Assembly (NCBI GenBank): GCA_902520595.1
Contig: CABYOM010000012.1
Location: forward strand, 1 to 33,659
DNA from: an uncultured Candidatus Poseidoniales archaeon
Lineage (GTDB): Archaea; Thermoplasmatota; Poseidoniia; Poseidoniales; Poseidoniaceae
Length of the DNA stretch: 33,659 nt
Direction of reading: 5' to 3'
The translations under genes and the position numbers were made by a program. Below, one piece after another: positions 1-8,852 of the stretch (position 1 is the first letter of the stretch; each line of letters starts with the position of its first letter). The notes under the pieces were generated by a model. It saw only the letters and a program-made list of their open reading frames with translations, made no database searches and was not told the origin of the DNA.

Positions 1-484
1 TCATCGATCTTGAAAAACCACGGTTTAGCAACCAACTTTCAGATGTTTCATCACCTTCTAAATATACATTTGAAACAGAGCCTCTTCTCACTTTGGAGCG
101 AAGAAAGGCAATTCGCAGTAAATTAAATGGGGAGGTAAAACCATTCAATCCAGTCAGCATGCCTTGTAATGGGCGACGGAATGGATCTGATAATCGCCAA
201 AATTTAGCTTTGCTTTTGCCTTTTTTAACTACCAAAGCACCGGGCTCAAATGCTTGAGCACCGAGTAAGTCAAAGTCAAAGATTCGCTGGGAAGTGGGAT
301 AGGCTGTTTGCATAACGTGGAATCCATGGTCGAGTAGGAAGCCGTTCACGCTTTCAGTTACCATTCGACCACCAATGTGGTTTTGACGCTCAAAAACCTG
401 CACATCAACACCGGATTCCTTCAGTAAGAGGGCGCACTGCAAGCCAGCGATTCCTGCCCCAATCACTGCAACAGTTTGCCCCAC
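1..484 (-). CDS. FAD/NAD(P)-dependent oxidoreductase (amine oxidase / phytoene desaturase-like), C-terminus truncated by window edge
   Basis: Manual reverse-strand translation from GTG at 484: M(V)GQTVAVIGAGIAGLQCALLLKESGVDVQVFERQNHIGGRMVTES...LDHGFHVMQTAYP; GxGxxG dinucleotide-binding motif; SD-like GAGGTGA upstream. Not in the supplied ORF track. Confidence 0.8.
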   Translation of the reverse strand, partial: MGQTVAVIGAGIAGLQCALLLKESGVDVQVFERQNHIGGRMVTESVNGFLLDHGFHVMQTAYPTSQRIFDFDLLGAQAFEPGALVVKKGKSKAKFWRLSDPFRRPLQGMLTGLNGFTSPFNLLRIAFLRSKVRRGSVSNVYLEGDETSESWLLNRGFSRSM

Positions 485-493
485 TGACTCACC

Positions 494-1711
494 TCAAATT
501 TTCAATTTTGTTTTGAATTCTTCTAGATACGGCCCCATAGACTGAATCAAAAGAGCGTCGGGGTGGGTTCGAATAACCAACCCATCCAGATACATGAGAG
601 CACGAATGATGGGGAATGCCTCTTCACCAAAATTTGCACCAGCGTGTTCAACAGCCGCCCGGACGGTCTTCATCATGATACGCGTGAGACTTTGTTCTCC
701 GACGGGTTTCAATTCAAAGTCATGATAGATTTCAGCCATAGTGGAATAATATTTTTCCAATTTCTTAGGCTTAGGAGGTAGCTCTGTCATCGCAAGTAAT
801 GCAGTAAATGCTTCAGTTCGCTCTTGTCGAGAGAGATGGTCAAAGAAAGTAAACAAGGAATGTGCAACATGTTGAGGCGCATGGCAAATCGCACCGTTAT
901 CAATGAAGACGAATTTTCCATCATCATCAACAATACAATTTCCAGGATGGAGGTCTCCATGGAAAGTGCCTATTCCAAACAAATAAGCACCGTGAATTCG
1001 GAAGAACTGGAGTAAGAAATCCCAACTCAATGCTTTTTCTTCAATTCCCTGTTCAAGTGACATACCGTCAATAAACTCAGAGACCAGGATATCTTCATTT
1101 GAGAGTTCTGCATAATATACCGGGAAACGTAAAAGTGACATGTCAAAATCTTTCGAAATTGATGCCTGAATTTCTTTTAGTTCGTCTGCCCCCTTGATTT
1201 CATTTCGCAAATCAAGTTCGCGCAACGTGTAATCTGCAACGTGATTGATGAGGGCCATTGGATTCCCAACTTTGCGTAATTTAGGAGCAAAGATAAGAAA
1301 TATGCGTAACCATCTTCTCATTCGTACAACTTCTTTTTTGAATTCAACTGCGTTCGTTTGCTTAATGAATTTGATGACTACTTCTTCACCTGTTTTCAAT
1401 CGTCCGCGATGAACTTGACCTACGGAGGCAGCAGCGAGTGGCTCGTCATCAATAAATTCGAACGCATCACTAAACCCTGCGGGTGCTTTCAGAGCAATAG
1501 TTTCGTGAAGGTTTTCAGATTCTATCGAAGCTGCGTGCTGATACAGTTGCTGTAATTGACGGCATTTTTCAACTCCAAGTAAATCAGGCCGCAATGCAAA
1601 AATTTGAGCGAGCTTAACTGCAATGAGTCCCTGCTTTTGGATCCAATCAAGGTCAGCGGGTTTTTTACGCAAAATCTGACGCATAAATCGAAAGAAGGTC
1701 AGCATTCGCAT
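494..1711 (-). CDS. ABC1/UbiB/AarF-family atypical kinase
   Basis: 405 aa; KxGQ-like 'KQGLIAVKLAQIFALRPDLL', 'PLAAASVGQVHRGRLKTGEEVVIKF', 'FHGDLHPGNCIVDDDGKFVFIDNGA' motifs of the ABC1 kinase family. Confidence 0.9.
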   Translation of the reverse strand: MRMLTFFRFMRQILRKKPADLDWIQKQGLIAVKLAQIFALRPDLLGVEKCRQLQQLYQHAASIESENLHETIALKAPAGFSDAFEFIDDEPLAAASVGQVHRGRLKTGEEVVIKFIKQTNAVEFKKEVVRMRRWLRIFLIFAPKLRKVGNPMALINHVADYTLRELDLRNEIKGADELKEIQASISKDFDMSLLRFPVYYAELSNEDILVSEFIDGMSLEQGIEEKALSWDFLLQFFRIHGAYLFGIGTFHGDLHPGNCIVDDDGKFVFIDNGAICHAPQHVAHSLFTFFDHLSRQERTEAFTALLAMTELPPKPKKLEKYYSTMAEIYHDFELKPVGEQSLTRIMMKTVRAAVEHAGANFGEEAFPIIRALMYLDGLVIRTHPDALLIQSMGPYLEEFKTKLKI

Positions 1712-1735
1712 TACTTCACCTCATAGTTTTCAATT

Positions 1736-3139
1736 TCAATCAGAGTCTTCGTCTAAATCTTCTTCGATGAAAATCAGAGTGTATCGCCATTTAGGGCCAA
1801 CATCATCTTCCAACATTTCGCGCCGAATTCGTACGTTACCAGTTTCGGGATATCGAGCCATAAGTGCGCCTTCAATAATTCCATCATCAAGTTCCCAAAG
1901 AGGGAGAGATTCTGAGTCACTAAAATTCGCAGGATGAGCAAGTTTTACGATGATATGGAAGAAAGGATCGCTATCGTAATCCAATTCACCCAGGCCTGCA
2001 TGTTCCCACCAGTCCATCAATTCACTTAGATATTCAACGTGACCCTCGATCTTTCTTAGACTAAACGTCAACTCTTCACCGATTCTTTGACCGACTTGAC
2101 GCAGCATTGTATTAATGTCAATTCCAAGCTGCTTTAGACTCTGTACTGTGCCGTCTTGGAGTGCTGCACGTGCTTGGTTGATTTCTCTTGTAGATGCCAA
2201 GAATGATTTGGGGTTAAATGGAGTATCGTTTTCAGGAAGTTCGGTACTCACTTCAAGAGCGTCCCTGAACTGATCCAGGAACGAGCCTTGCCCTACTGTT
2301 AGTCGGAGTGGGTCAACAATTCGCTCTTCCGTAAATCGCTTTTTAGCACTTTCAAATTCTACAGCCTTATTCCAGATAGCAGAAACAAAATCAGAATGTG
2401 AACTGTTGAATACGTCGGAATTGATTACGAGGGCTGCATCATCTCGCCCTCGCCCAACTGGATTTTCTTCGACATGAAGGAATTGAATCACTTGATTCAT
2501 ATCTTGGAGAACGCCAAGGGAACTGATTTCGTCAGTATGACGAATTTCGATAGAGTCATCCAGTTGATCATAGAAGCGAGTTGTACGACGGTCAAGTTGT
2601 GCGAGGACCGTAACTACAACACCTCTTTTTGCTGCTGAATTCACTTCATCTAATCCAGAAGAACGGCACAAATGTAGAATTCCAAATCTCCCCAGGAGGA
2701 GGACTAAGCGCTCTTCGGCCTCATCAGCAAAATTTGCAATCTTCTTGTGAATATGTTCTCGGCCCTTAAGCACTGCAAATCGAGCATTGGTTTCTGCAGA
2801 AGATGCATCATCATCTTTATCATAATCTGGTTTGGCACCTGACATGAGTTTCTCAAAGGATTGGCTGGTTCGGTCAATACGCTCTCTCTGGTCTTTAATG
2901 AGCCGTTCAAATAACACTGGAAGTGATGAGCAAGAGAAGCGCATAGGACGATCGGCGGTTACGCTAACCAATCCGATTTCGGTAAGCCTCGAAAGAGAAT
3001 TGTAAGCATCCAAACGATTTGTTCCGAGTTTTTTAGCCAATTCGCTCGCCTTGAGTTCCTTCGAAGTTGAAAGAATTACTACCGAGCGTGCCTCACGTTC
3101 TGAAAGGCCAGCATCTTGGAATAATTCTGCCCAATTCAT
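1736..3139 (-). CDS. TrmB-like winged-HTH transcriptional regulator
   Basis: N-terminal HTH 'LSEREARSVVILSTSKELKASELAKKLGTNRLDAYNSLSRLTEIGLVSV' followed by a long effector-like region. Confidence 0.7.
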   Translation of the reverse strand: MNWAELFQDAGLSEREARSVVILSTSKELKASELAKKLGTNRLDAYNSLSRLTEIGLVSVTADRPMRFSCSSLPVLFERLIKDQRERIDRTSQSFEKLMSGAKPDYDKDDDASSAETNARFAVLKGREHIHKKIANFADEAEERLVLLLGRFGILHLCRSSGLDEVNSAAKRGVVVTVLAQLDRRTTRFYDQLDDSIEIRHTDEISSLGVLQDMNQVIQFLHVEENPVGRGRDDAALVINSDVFNSSHSDFVSAIWNKAVEFESAKKRFTEERIVDPLRLTVGQGSFLDQFRDALEVSTELPENDTPFNPKSFLASTREINQARAALQDGTVQSLKQLGIDINTMLRQVGQRIGEELTFSLRKIEGHVEYLSELMDWWEHAGLGELDYDSDPFFHIIVKLAHPANFSDSESLPLWELDDGIIEGALMARYPETGNVRIRREMLEDDVGPKWRYTLIFIEEDLDEDSD

Positions 3140-3621
3140 TTCATTTTTCCTCCTGAAGAAAGTTCACTGAAGGCGTCTAGAATTCTGGCAACGTGGCGAC
3201 GAGGTCTGAACAGCCAATCATAACAGTAGTGCACCGAACGATCTGGTCCGATTAGGAACGAGGATTTAGCAGGAAATAATCCGAGGTGAACCGGTACGCC
3301 GTAAGCGTCGGCGACCTCTCGGTCAGGGTCACTCAACAGTGAGAAAGGCAATTTCAGTTCGGTTTTAAAGCGACGATGATCTTCAAGAGAGTCTTGACTA
3401 ATACCGATTATCTCGACAGGAGGTGTGAGTGACTGGAATAAATCGTATTGCTGCTTGAAGGTTAAACAGCCTCGCTTACAGGTTGGAGAACCGTCTTTGG
3501 CGTAGAAAAACAACACTTTCCACTTGCCATCATAGTCGGCGAGCGAGATCATTTCATCGGTTGATGACGGTAGAGTGAAATTCGGAGCTTTTTCGCCTAC
3601 AAGTTGACTTCCCATATTCAC
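3136..3621 (-). CDS. Peroxiredoxin (AhpC/TSA, Bcp/PrxQ-like)
   Basis: 161 aa; 'GEKAPNFTLPSSTDEMISLADYDGKWKVLFFYAKDGSPTCKRGC' thioredoxin-fold peroxiredoxin motif; ATGA overlap with the downstream regulator. Confidence 0.85.
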   Translation of the reverse strand: MNMGSQLVGEKAPNFTLPSSTDEMISLADYDGKWKVLFFYAKDGSPTCKRGCLTFKQQYDLFQSLTPPVEIIGISQDSLEDHRRFKTELKLPFSLLSDPDREVADAYGVPVHLGLFPAKSSFLIGPDRSVHYCYDWLFRPRRHVARILDAFSELSSGGKMK

Positions 3622-3652
3622 TCCTCACAGGTCTTGCATGTTAATGTAGTGT

Positions 3653-4261
3653 CTAAGCCTGTTCTGGAATGAGATGACCCATTCGGTCTGCTTTAGTGGA
3701 CAGATAGTGACTGTTTGTCTGGCAACGTCCGGTAATGTGGGCTACACGCGCCTCGACTTCGATGCCGTTTTCATGGAGTCCGTTTATTTTGAGAGGATTG
3801 TTCGTCATCAATCGAACGCTATCAATGCCAACTTGATTGAGCATGAATGCACTGAAGGCGTAGTCTCGACCATCCGCTGGAAGATTGAGGGCTAGATTTG
3901 CATCGAGGGTGTCGAAGCCTCTTTCTTGCAAAGCATAGGCACGCATCTTTTGTTCGAGTCCTATTCCTCTACCTTCTTGTCGCATGTAAAGAATTGCTCC
4001 GCATCCCTCTTCTTGTATCCGTGCCATCGATGCTTTGAGTTGAGGTCCGCAGTCACACTTGAGTGAACCAAATGCATCACCAGTCAAACACTCAGAGTGT
4101 ATTCGTACCAACGGAGACTTCGAGGTGTCATCAAGGCCAACAGAAAGAACGGAGTGCTCTGCGCCTTTTTCGTCTACGAATACTCGCATGCGAAAATTCC
4201 CTAGTTCTGTGGGCAATATGGTGTCTGCTTTAACATCATCAATGTTCAAGTTATGTTTCAT
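3653..4261 (-). CDS. ribA: GTP cyclohydrolase II; start MKHNLN at 4261 more likely than the ORF-track start at 4309
   Basis: 'CLTGDAFGSLKCDCGPQL' zinc site (C-x10-C-x-C), 'YMRQEGRGIGLEQKMRAYALQERGFDTLDAN', 'MTNNPLKINGL'. Confidence 0.92.
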   Translation of the reverse strand: MKHNLNIDDVKADTILPTELGNFRMRVFVDEKGAEHSVLSVGLDDTSKSPLVRIHSECLTGDAFGSLKCDCGPQLKASMARIQEEGCGAILYMRQEGRGIGLEQKMRAYALQERGFDTLDANLALNLPADGRDYAFSAFMLNQVGIDSVRLMTNNPLKINGLHENGIEVEARVAHITGRCQTNSHYLSTKADRMGHLIPEQA

Positions 4262-4325
4262 AGACGCTACTTTGGCGATGTAGATATAAACGAGTGTATG
4301 AAACCTCATTTTTGAAAAACACTTC

Positions 4326-4332
4326 TTTATAT
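4326..4332. promoter_or_regulatory. TATA-like element (TTTATAT) in the 45-93 bp gap between divergent ribA and Nudix genes
   Basis: A/T-rich TTTATATCATAAAA about 25 bp upstream of the Nudix ATG at 4355, matching archaeal TATA-to-TSS spacing. Confidence 0.4.
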
Positions 4333-4354
4333 CATAAAAGGTAGAAGTTTACTC

Positions 4355-4846
4355 ATGCACACAGTAGAATGCGACGTTGGAGTTGCGGCAATAGTCCGTA
4401 AATCTCGGTCCATTCTGCTCGTCAAAGAAGCCCATGGACGCTACAAGGATTGCTGGGGCCTACCAAAAGGCTACGTCAACAAAAACGAACTTCCAAGTCA
4501 TGCTGTACTTAGAGAACTCCAAGAAGAGTGTCATGTCGAAGGGGAAATTATCGGCGTTCAAGCTGTTCGCGAGCGCTTGCTCGACGGAATGCCTGCAATC
4601 TTCATTGCATACAAGGTAAAACTTAACCCGAAACAAAATCCTATCCCAGGCGATGAAGTCACGGAAGCTCGCTTTGTCCACGCAGATGAATTCGAAGAAT
4701 TGGCATGGATCAGCGACGCAATGCATTCAATGGCGAGTACTGCTGTCAACTCAAATCAAGCACTCAAAACAATCGATTACGAACCAAGCCGTGGCCATCC
4801 ATACATGTTGCACACTCTCTCAAAAAAGTGGGGTGGCGAAGCATGA
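4355..4846 (+). CDS. Nudix hydrolase
   Basis: Nudix box 'GYVNKNELPSHAVLRELQEECHV' (G-x5-E-x7-REU-x-EE). Confidence 0.9.
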   Translation: MHTVECDVGVAAIVRKSRSILLVKEAHGRYKDCWGLPKGYVNKNELPSHAVLRELQEECHVEGEIIGVQAVRERLLDGMPAIFIAYKVKLNPKQNPIPGDEVTEARFVHADEFEELAWISDAMHSMASTAVNSNQALKTIDYEPSRGHPYMLHTLSKKWGGEA

Positions 4847-6336
4847 ATCCAAGACTCGTTGACCGAGTTCGCACGTGCAACGATAAACCGATCAATACCG
4901 ATGGACAATATATCTTGTATTGGATGATTACGAATCGCCGCATCAATCATAATGCTGCCCTCGAATATGCTGCTGAAATGGCCGTTCATCACAATGTCCC
5001 ACTACTCGTCTTGGAAGAAATTTCAACCAGTCACAGATTTGCAAATGATCGTATTTGCACTTTTATGGTCCAGGGCATGCTTGAAAACATGCAAATTTTC
5101 AAAGACCACAATATTCGATACATTCCATGGGTCGAAACTCCTTTGAGCGGTATCAAGGGAATCCTCCACGACCTTTCTCAAGATGCTGTCATGGTCATCA
5201 CCGATGATTATCCGACTTATTTCCCACTGAAAGCCGTACGATATGCAAGTCGATCCTGCAACCGAAGAGTCATAGCAGTTGATTCAAACGGTGTATTTCC
5301 TATGTCATGGACAGAACGGGCCTATCCTACCGCACATGGATTTAGACGATTCGTCCATGAAAAATTTGTCGAATGTATGGAAACATGGCCAAAGTTTAAT
5401 CCGATTCCAGAAGGTAAAGATGTGTGGTTATCGGATGAATTGTTTGAAACACTCTCAAAAAAATGGCAGTTCCACGTCACACCATTTGAATGGCTATGGA
5501 GGGTTGGAGAGGTCGGAAGTGCTGGCCGTGAAGCATTGTCAACAATCGATATTGACCACACTGTTCCTGCGGTTCCTCACGCCAAAGGTGGCCGCAGCAC
5601 CTGCGTTCGAATGTTGCGTGAATTCCTGACCAACCGTTTGTATCGTTATGCTGATGATCGAAATGCGGTAAGCACACCTGCGACCAGTGGGCTGTCTCCG
5701 TGGTTCCACTTTGGCCACCTCTCCACGATTGAAGTCGTTCAAAACATTCTTCAAACGAACTCATGGGATCCTGAAACCGTCCAAATGCCGCGCAGAGGGG
5801 CGAGAGAGGGTTGGTGGAACTTAGACCGTTCAGTGGAAAGTTTCCTCGACCAAATCATAACTTGGAGAGAACTTGGATTCAATAACGCCTACCACAATCC
5901 TGACCATGACAAATTTGAATCTTTACCAAATTGGGCCAAGACCACTCTGATGGAGCATGCGAGTGATGAGCGTGTTCAATACACCTTTGAGCAAATCAGG
6001 GATGCGGATACTCATGATGAGATTTGGAATGCTGCTCAACGTCAACTAATCCGAGACGGGATAATCCACAACTATCTGCGAATGCTGTGGGGCAAGCGTA
6101 TTCTTGAGTGGGCTCCATCGCCCCAAGTTGCTGCTGAATGGATGATTGAACTCAACGACAAATACGCACTTGACGGAAGAGACCCCAATTCCTACACAGG
6201 AATTTTCTGGGTTCTCGGACGCCACGATCGAGCTTGGGGTCCTGAGCGTGCGATATTCGGTAAAATACGTTACATGTCTTCCGCAAACACCCGTAGAAAA
6301 TTTGATTTGAAACCTTACCTACAAGAATTTCGTTAA
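4843..6336 (+). CDS. Deoxyribodipyrimidine photolyase, class II-like; start MNPRLVDRV at 4843 (ATGA overlap with Nudix stop)
   Basis: 'QYILYWMITNRRINHNAALEYA', 'YLRMLWGKRILEW', 'LNDKYALDGRDPNSYTGIFWVLGRHDRAWGPERAIFGKIRYMS' are class II photolyase hallmarks. Confidence 0.9.
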   Translation: MNPRLVDRVRTCNDKPINTDGQYILYWMITNRRINHNAALEYAAEMAVHHNVPLLVLEEISTSHRFANDRICTFMVQGMLENMQIFKDHNIRYIPWVETPLSGIKGILHDLSQDAVMVITDDYPTYFPLKAVRYASRSCNRRVIAVDSNGVFPMSWTERAYPTAHGFRRFVHEKFVECMETWPKFNPIPEGKDVWLSDELFETLSKKWQFHVTPFEWLWRVGEVGSAGREALSTIDIDHTVPAVPHAKGGRSTCVRMLREFLTNRLYRYADDRNAVSTPATSGLSPWFHFGHLSTIEVVQNILQTNSWDPETVQMPRRGAREGWWNLDRSVESFLDQIITWRELGFNNAYHNPDHDKFESLPNWAKTTLMEHASDERVQYTFEQIRDADTHDEIWNAAQRQLIRDGIIHNYLRMLWGKRILEWAPSPQVAAEWMIELNDKYALDGRDPNSYTGIFWVLGRHDRAWGPERAIFGKIRYMSSANTRRKFDLKPYLQEFR

Positions 6337-6348
6337 TGAGGTTATTTC

Positions 6349-7722
6349 ATGGAATACAAGCATTCGACTAAAGTCGTAACCAGTGTTGAAGACACGTTTG
6401 CATGGCATGAACGAAAAGGAGCTTTTCGCAGATTAATGCCGCCTTGGGAAGAAGCGGAGCAAGTCGGAGAACTGTCTTCTTTGGAAAATGGAACACGACT
6501 TACATTCAAGGTCCCAATGGGCCCCGTGAGTATGAAATGGATTGCAGAACACTCTGGATATAATCCGCCTCATGCATTCGAAGATACTATGATCAGCGGC
6601 CCCTTCAAAAAATGGCACCACGTTCACTCTTTCGTTGAAACAGAAGACGGTGCATGCCGAGTAGATGACCATGTAGAATACACGCTTCCAATGGGAGTAC
6701 TTGGTCGGATATTTGGCAGTGGCAACATTAAACGGCGTTTGAAGAGAATGTTCCGCGCAAGGGAAATTCGATTGGTTAAAGATTCAAAAAGATTCCAAGA
6801 TTTCGCTCATATGAAAAAGAAAAAAATTCTCATCGCTGGCTCCTCAGGACTTATTGGACGTCAACTCATCGCCTTTTTCGACACCGTTGGCCACGATGTT
6901 TGGCGCCTCGTACGAAAAGACCCTAAAGGTAAGCAGATATTTTGGAAACCGAGTGAAGGAAAAATCAATCCTAAGGATTTGGAAGGGTTTGATGCGGTAA
7001 TTCATCTTGGCGGAGCAGGCATAGGTGACAAACGTTGGACAAAAAAGCGTAAGATTGTTCTCGAAGAGAGCAGGACCAAAAGTACTGAACTCCTTTCATC
7101 CACCTTAGCAAATCTTGAGAATAAGCCTGAAGTTTTTATTGTCTCGAGTGCCATTGGAGTTTATGGGAGCCGTGGTGATGAAGAACTTACTGAGAGTTCC
7201 ACTGCGGGAGAAGGCTTCCTCCCAGACCTCTGCAAATCCTGGGAACTTTCAGCCAAACCGGCAATAGATGCTGGAATCCGCACAATTCACTGCCGTACAG
7301 GTTTAGTTCTGGATGCAACTGGTGGCGCACTGAAGAAGATGTTACTACCTGCACAACTTGGAGCAGGAGGCCCAATCGGATGGGGGAAACAATGGTATTC
7401 ATGGATTTCTATGGATGACCAAGTCTACGCAATGAATCATGTAATGATGACTGAGGAATGCGAAGGAGTTTACAATTTCTCATCCCCAACCCCATTAAGG
7501 CAAAAGACATTTGCAAAAGTACTCGGCAAAGTTTTGTGGAGACCGTCTTTTATGCCCGTCCCGCCTTTTGGCATCTGGTTCCTGCTAGGAAAAATGGGCG
7601 TAACTCTAGCGACTGATAGCGCCAAAGTATTGCCAAATCGCCTCATTGAAAGCGGTTATGAATTTGAATACTCTACACTCGAACCCGCTCTTCGAGATGC
7701 ACTTGGCAAATGGAACGATTAA
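6349..7722 (+). CDS. Two-domain protein: N-terminal SRPBCC/START-like + C-terminal TIGR01777-type SDR/epimerase
   Basis: N-term 'HSTKVVTSVEDTFAWHERKGAFRRLMPPWE' SRPBCC-like; from about residue 155 'KKKKILIAGSSGLIGRQLIAFF...VIHLGGAGIGDKRWTKKRK...VSSAIGVYG'. Confidence 0.85.
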   Translation: MEYKHSTKVVTSVEDTFAWHERKGAFRRLMPPWEEAEQVGELSSLENGTRLTFKVPMGPVSMKWIAEHSGYNPPHAFEDTMISGPFKKWHHVHSFVETEDGACRVDDHVEYTLPMGVLGRIFGSGNIKRRLKRMFRAREIRLVKDSKRFQDFAHMKKKKILIAGSSGLIGRQLIAFFDTVGHDVWRLVRKDPKGKQIFWKPSEGKINPKDLEGFDAVIHLGGAGIGDKRWTKKRKIVLEESRTKSTELLSSTLANLENKPEVFIVSSAIGVYGSRGDEELTESSTAGEGFLPDLCKSWELSAKPAIDAGIRTIHCRTGLVLDATGGALKKMLLPAQLGAGGPIGWGKQWYSWISMDDQVYAMNHVMMTEECEGVYNFSSPTPLRQKTFAKVLGKVLWRPSFMPVPPFGIWFLLGKMGVTLATDSAKVLPNRLIESGYEFEYSTLEPALRDALGKWND

Positions 7723-7769
7723 TCAAATCATGAACCATTGATTTGAACAAACCCTTTCTATGTAGGGTT
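7723..7769. terminator. Candidate bidirectional terminator: two short hairpins between convergent genes
   Basis: TCAAATCA (7723-7730) / TGATTTGA (7739-7746), and AACCCT (7750-7755) / AGGGTT (7764-7769), followed by ATTTT. Confidence 0.45.
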
Positions 7770-8784
7770 ATTTTGTCGAGGGAGAAAGTAATGTTGAGAA
7801 AGCGAACTGCACTTTACGATAAAAGTTCAGTGTTAATCGACGACTCAGCACGTCTCCATTTCGACGAACTGCCTCCGAGAGAATAGCATTGTAGGCAGCA
7901 TACATGAGACGTGGCGAGCGGCGGGCATCTTTGTCCAAGAGAGGCAAAAGACCGAGTGCATTTTTTCGATGTGCTTGGATGTGATCGATGTAGTGACGCA
8001 TGAAATTTTGCCAAGCTTTGGTGCTGGCAAGTGCAGGATCTTGAAGTTCCGTTTGTTTAATGCCAAATTTAGCAAGTTCTTCTGAAGGTATGTATATTCT
8101 ATTTCGTGATAAATCCTCTTGGATATCCCGAAGCACGTTCACTAATTGAAGGAAGATACCCATCTCAACCGCATGCCTACGAGCATTTGGGTCGTTGTAG
8201 CCATAGATTTCGATGAGACAAAGTCCTACTGTAGAAGCAACCCGATAGCAATACTGACGCAAATCTTCAAAGCGTTCATACGAAGTATCAAACAAATCAT
8301 CTTCCATACCGTTGATGAGTTCACGTAGGTGAATCACTTCGATAGGATAACGGTTCAATGTGTCTGCTAATGCGATAAACATCGGTTCACTCATTGCCAC
8401 GCCAGATTCGATGAGATCAAGATTTTCTCGAAAGGAGTTGAGCGCACGAAGACGTTCAAAATTCTCTCGTTTCGAATAAAGCGCATTAAAATCACGCTCT
8501 TTGCGCAATTCTTCACTTTGAATTTCAGTCATAGCATCAAGATGGCTTAGATCTCGTGACGGCAACCAATCACCGTCAACGATATCATCGACTCGGCGAC
8601 AGAATGCATACAGTGCATTTACAGCTTTACGCTTCGGTTCTGGAAGATGACGGAATGAACGGAAAAAGGAAGACGATGCTGAGCGTGCGATACTTTCGCA
8701 TTCCATGTAAGCAAGATGAACTCGCTCTGATGCTCCGATATCAGTTTCATCATTGAGAAGGAAAATCGAAGCCATATGAGTCAC
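7768..8784 (-). CDS. crtB: Squalene/phytoene synthase family protein (GTG at 8784 or ATG at 8775)
   Basis: 'SSFFRSFRHLPEPKRKAVNALYAFCRRVDDIVDG', 'YCYRVASTVGLCLIEIYG', 'LQLVNVLRDIQEDLSRNRIYIP' (two Asp-rich motifs). Confidence 0.88.
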   Translation of the reverse strand: MTHMASIFLLNDETDIGASERVHLAYMECESIARSASSSFFRSFRHLPEPKRKAVNALYAFCRRVDDIVDGDWLPSRDLSHLDAMTEIQSEELRKERDFNALYSKRENFERLRALNSFRENLDLIESGVAMSEPMFIALADTLNRYPIEVIHLRELINGMEDDLFDTSYERFEDLRQYCYRVASTVGLCLIEIYGYNDPNARRHAVEMGIFLQLVNVLRDIQEDLSRNRIYIPSEELAKFGIKQTELQDPALASTKAWQNFMRHYIDHIQAHRKNALGLLPLLDKDARRSPRLMYAAYNAILSEAVRRNGDVLSRRLTLNFYRKVQFAFSTLLSPSTK

Positions 8785-8852
8785 CCAACATCACTTGCTC
8801 TTTGTGTGCGTATATGAACTGTGGTTTTTTGATAGAGTTGAAAGAGATTTTT

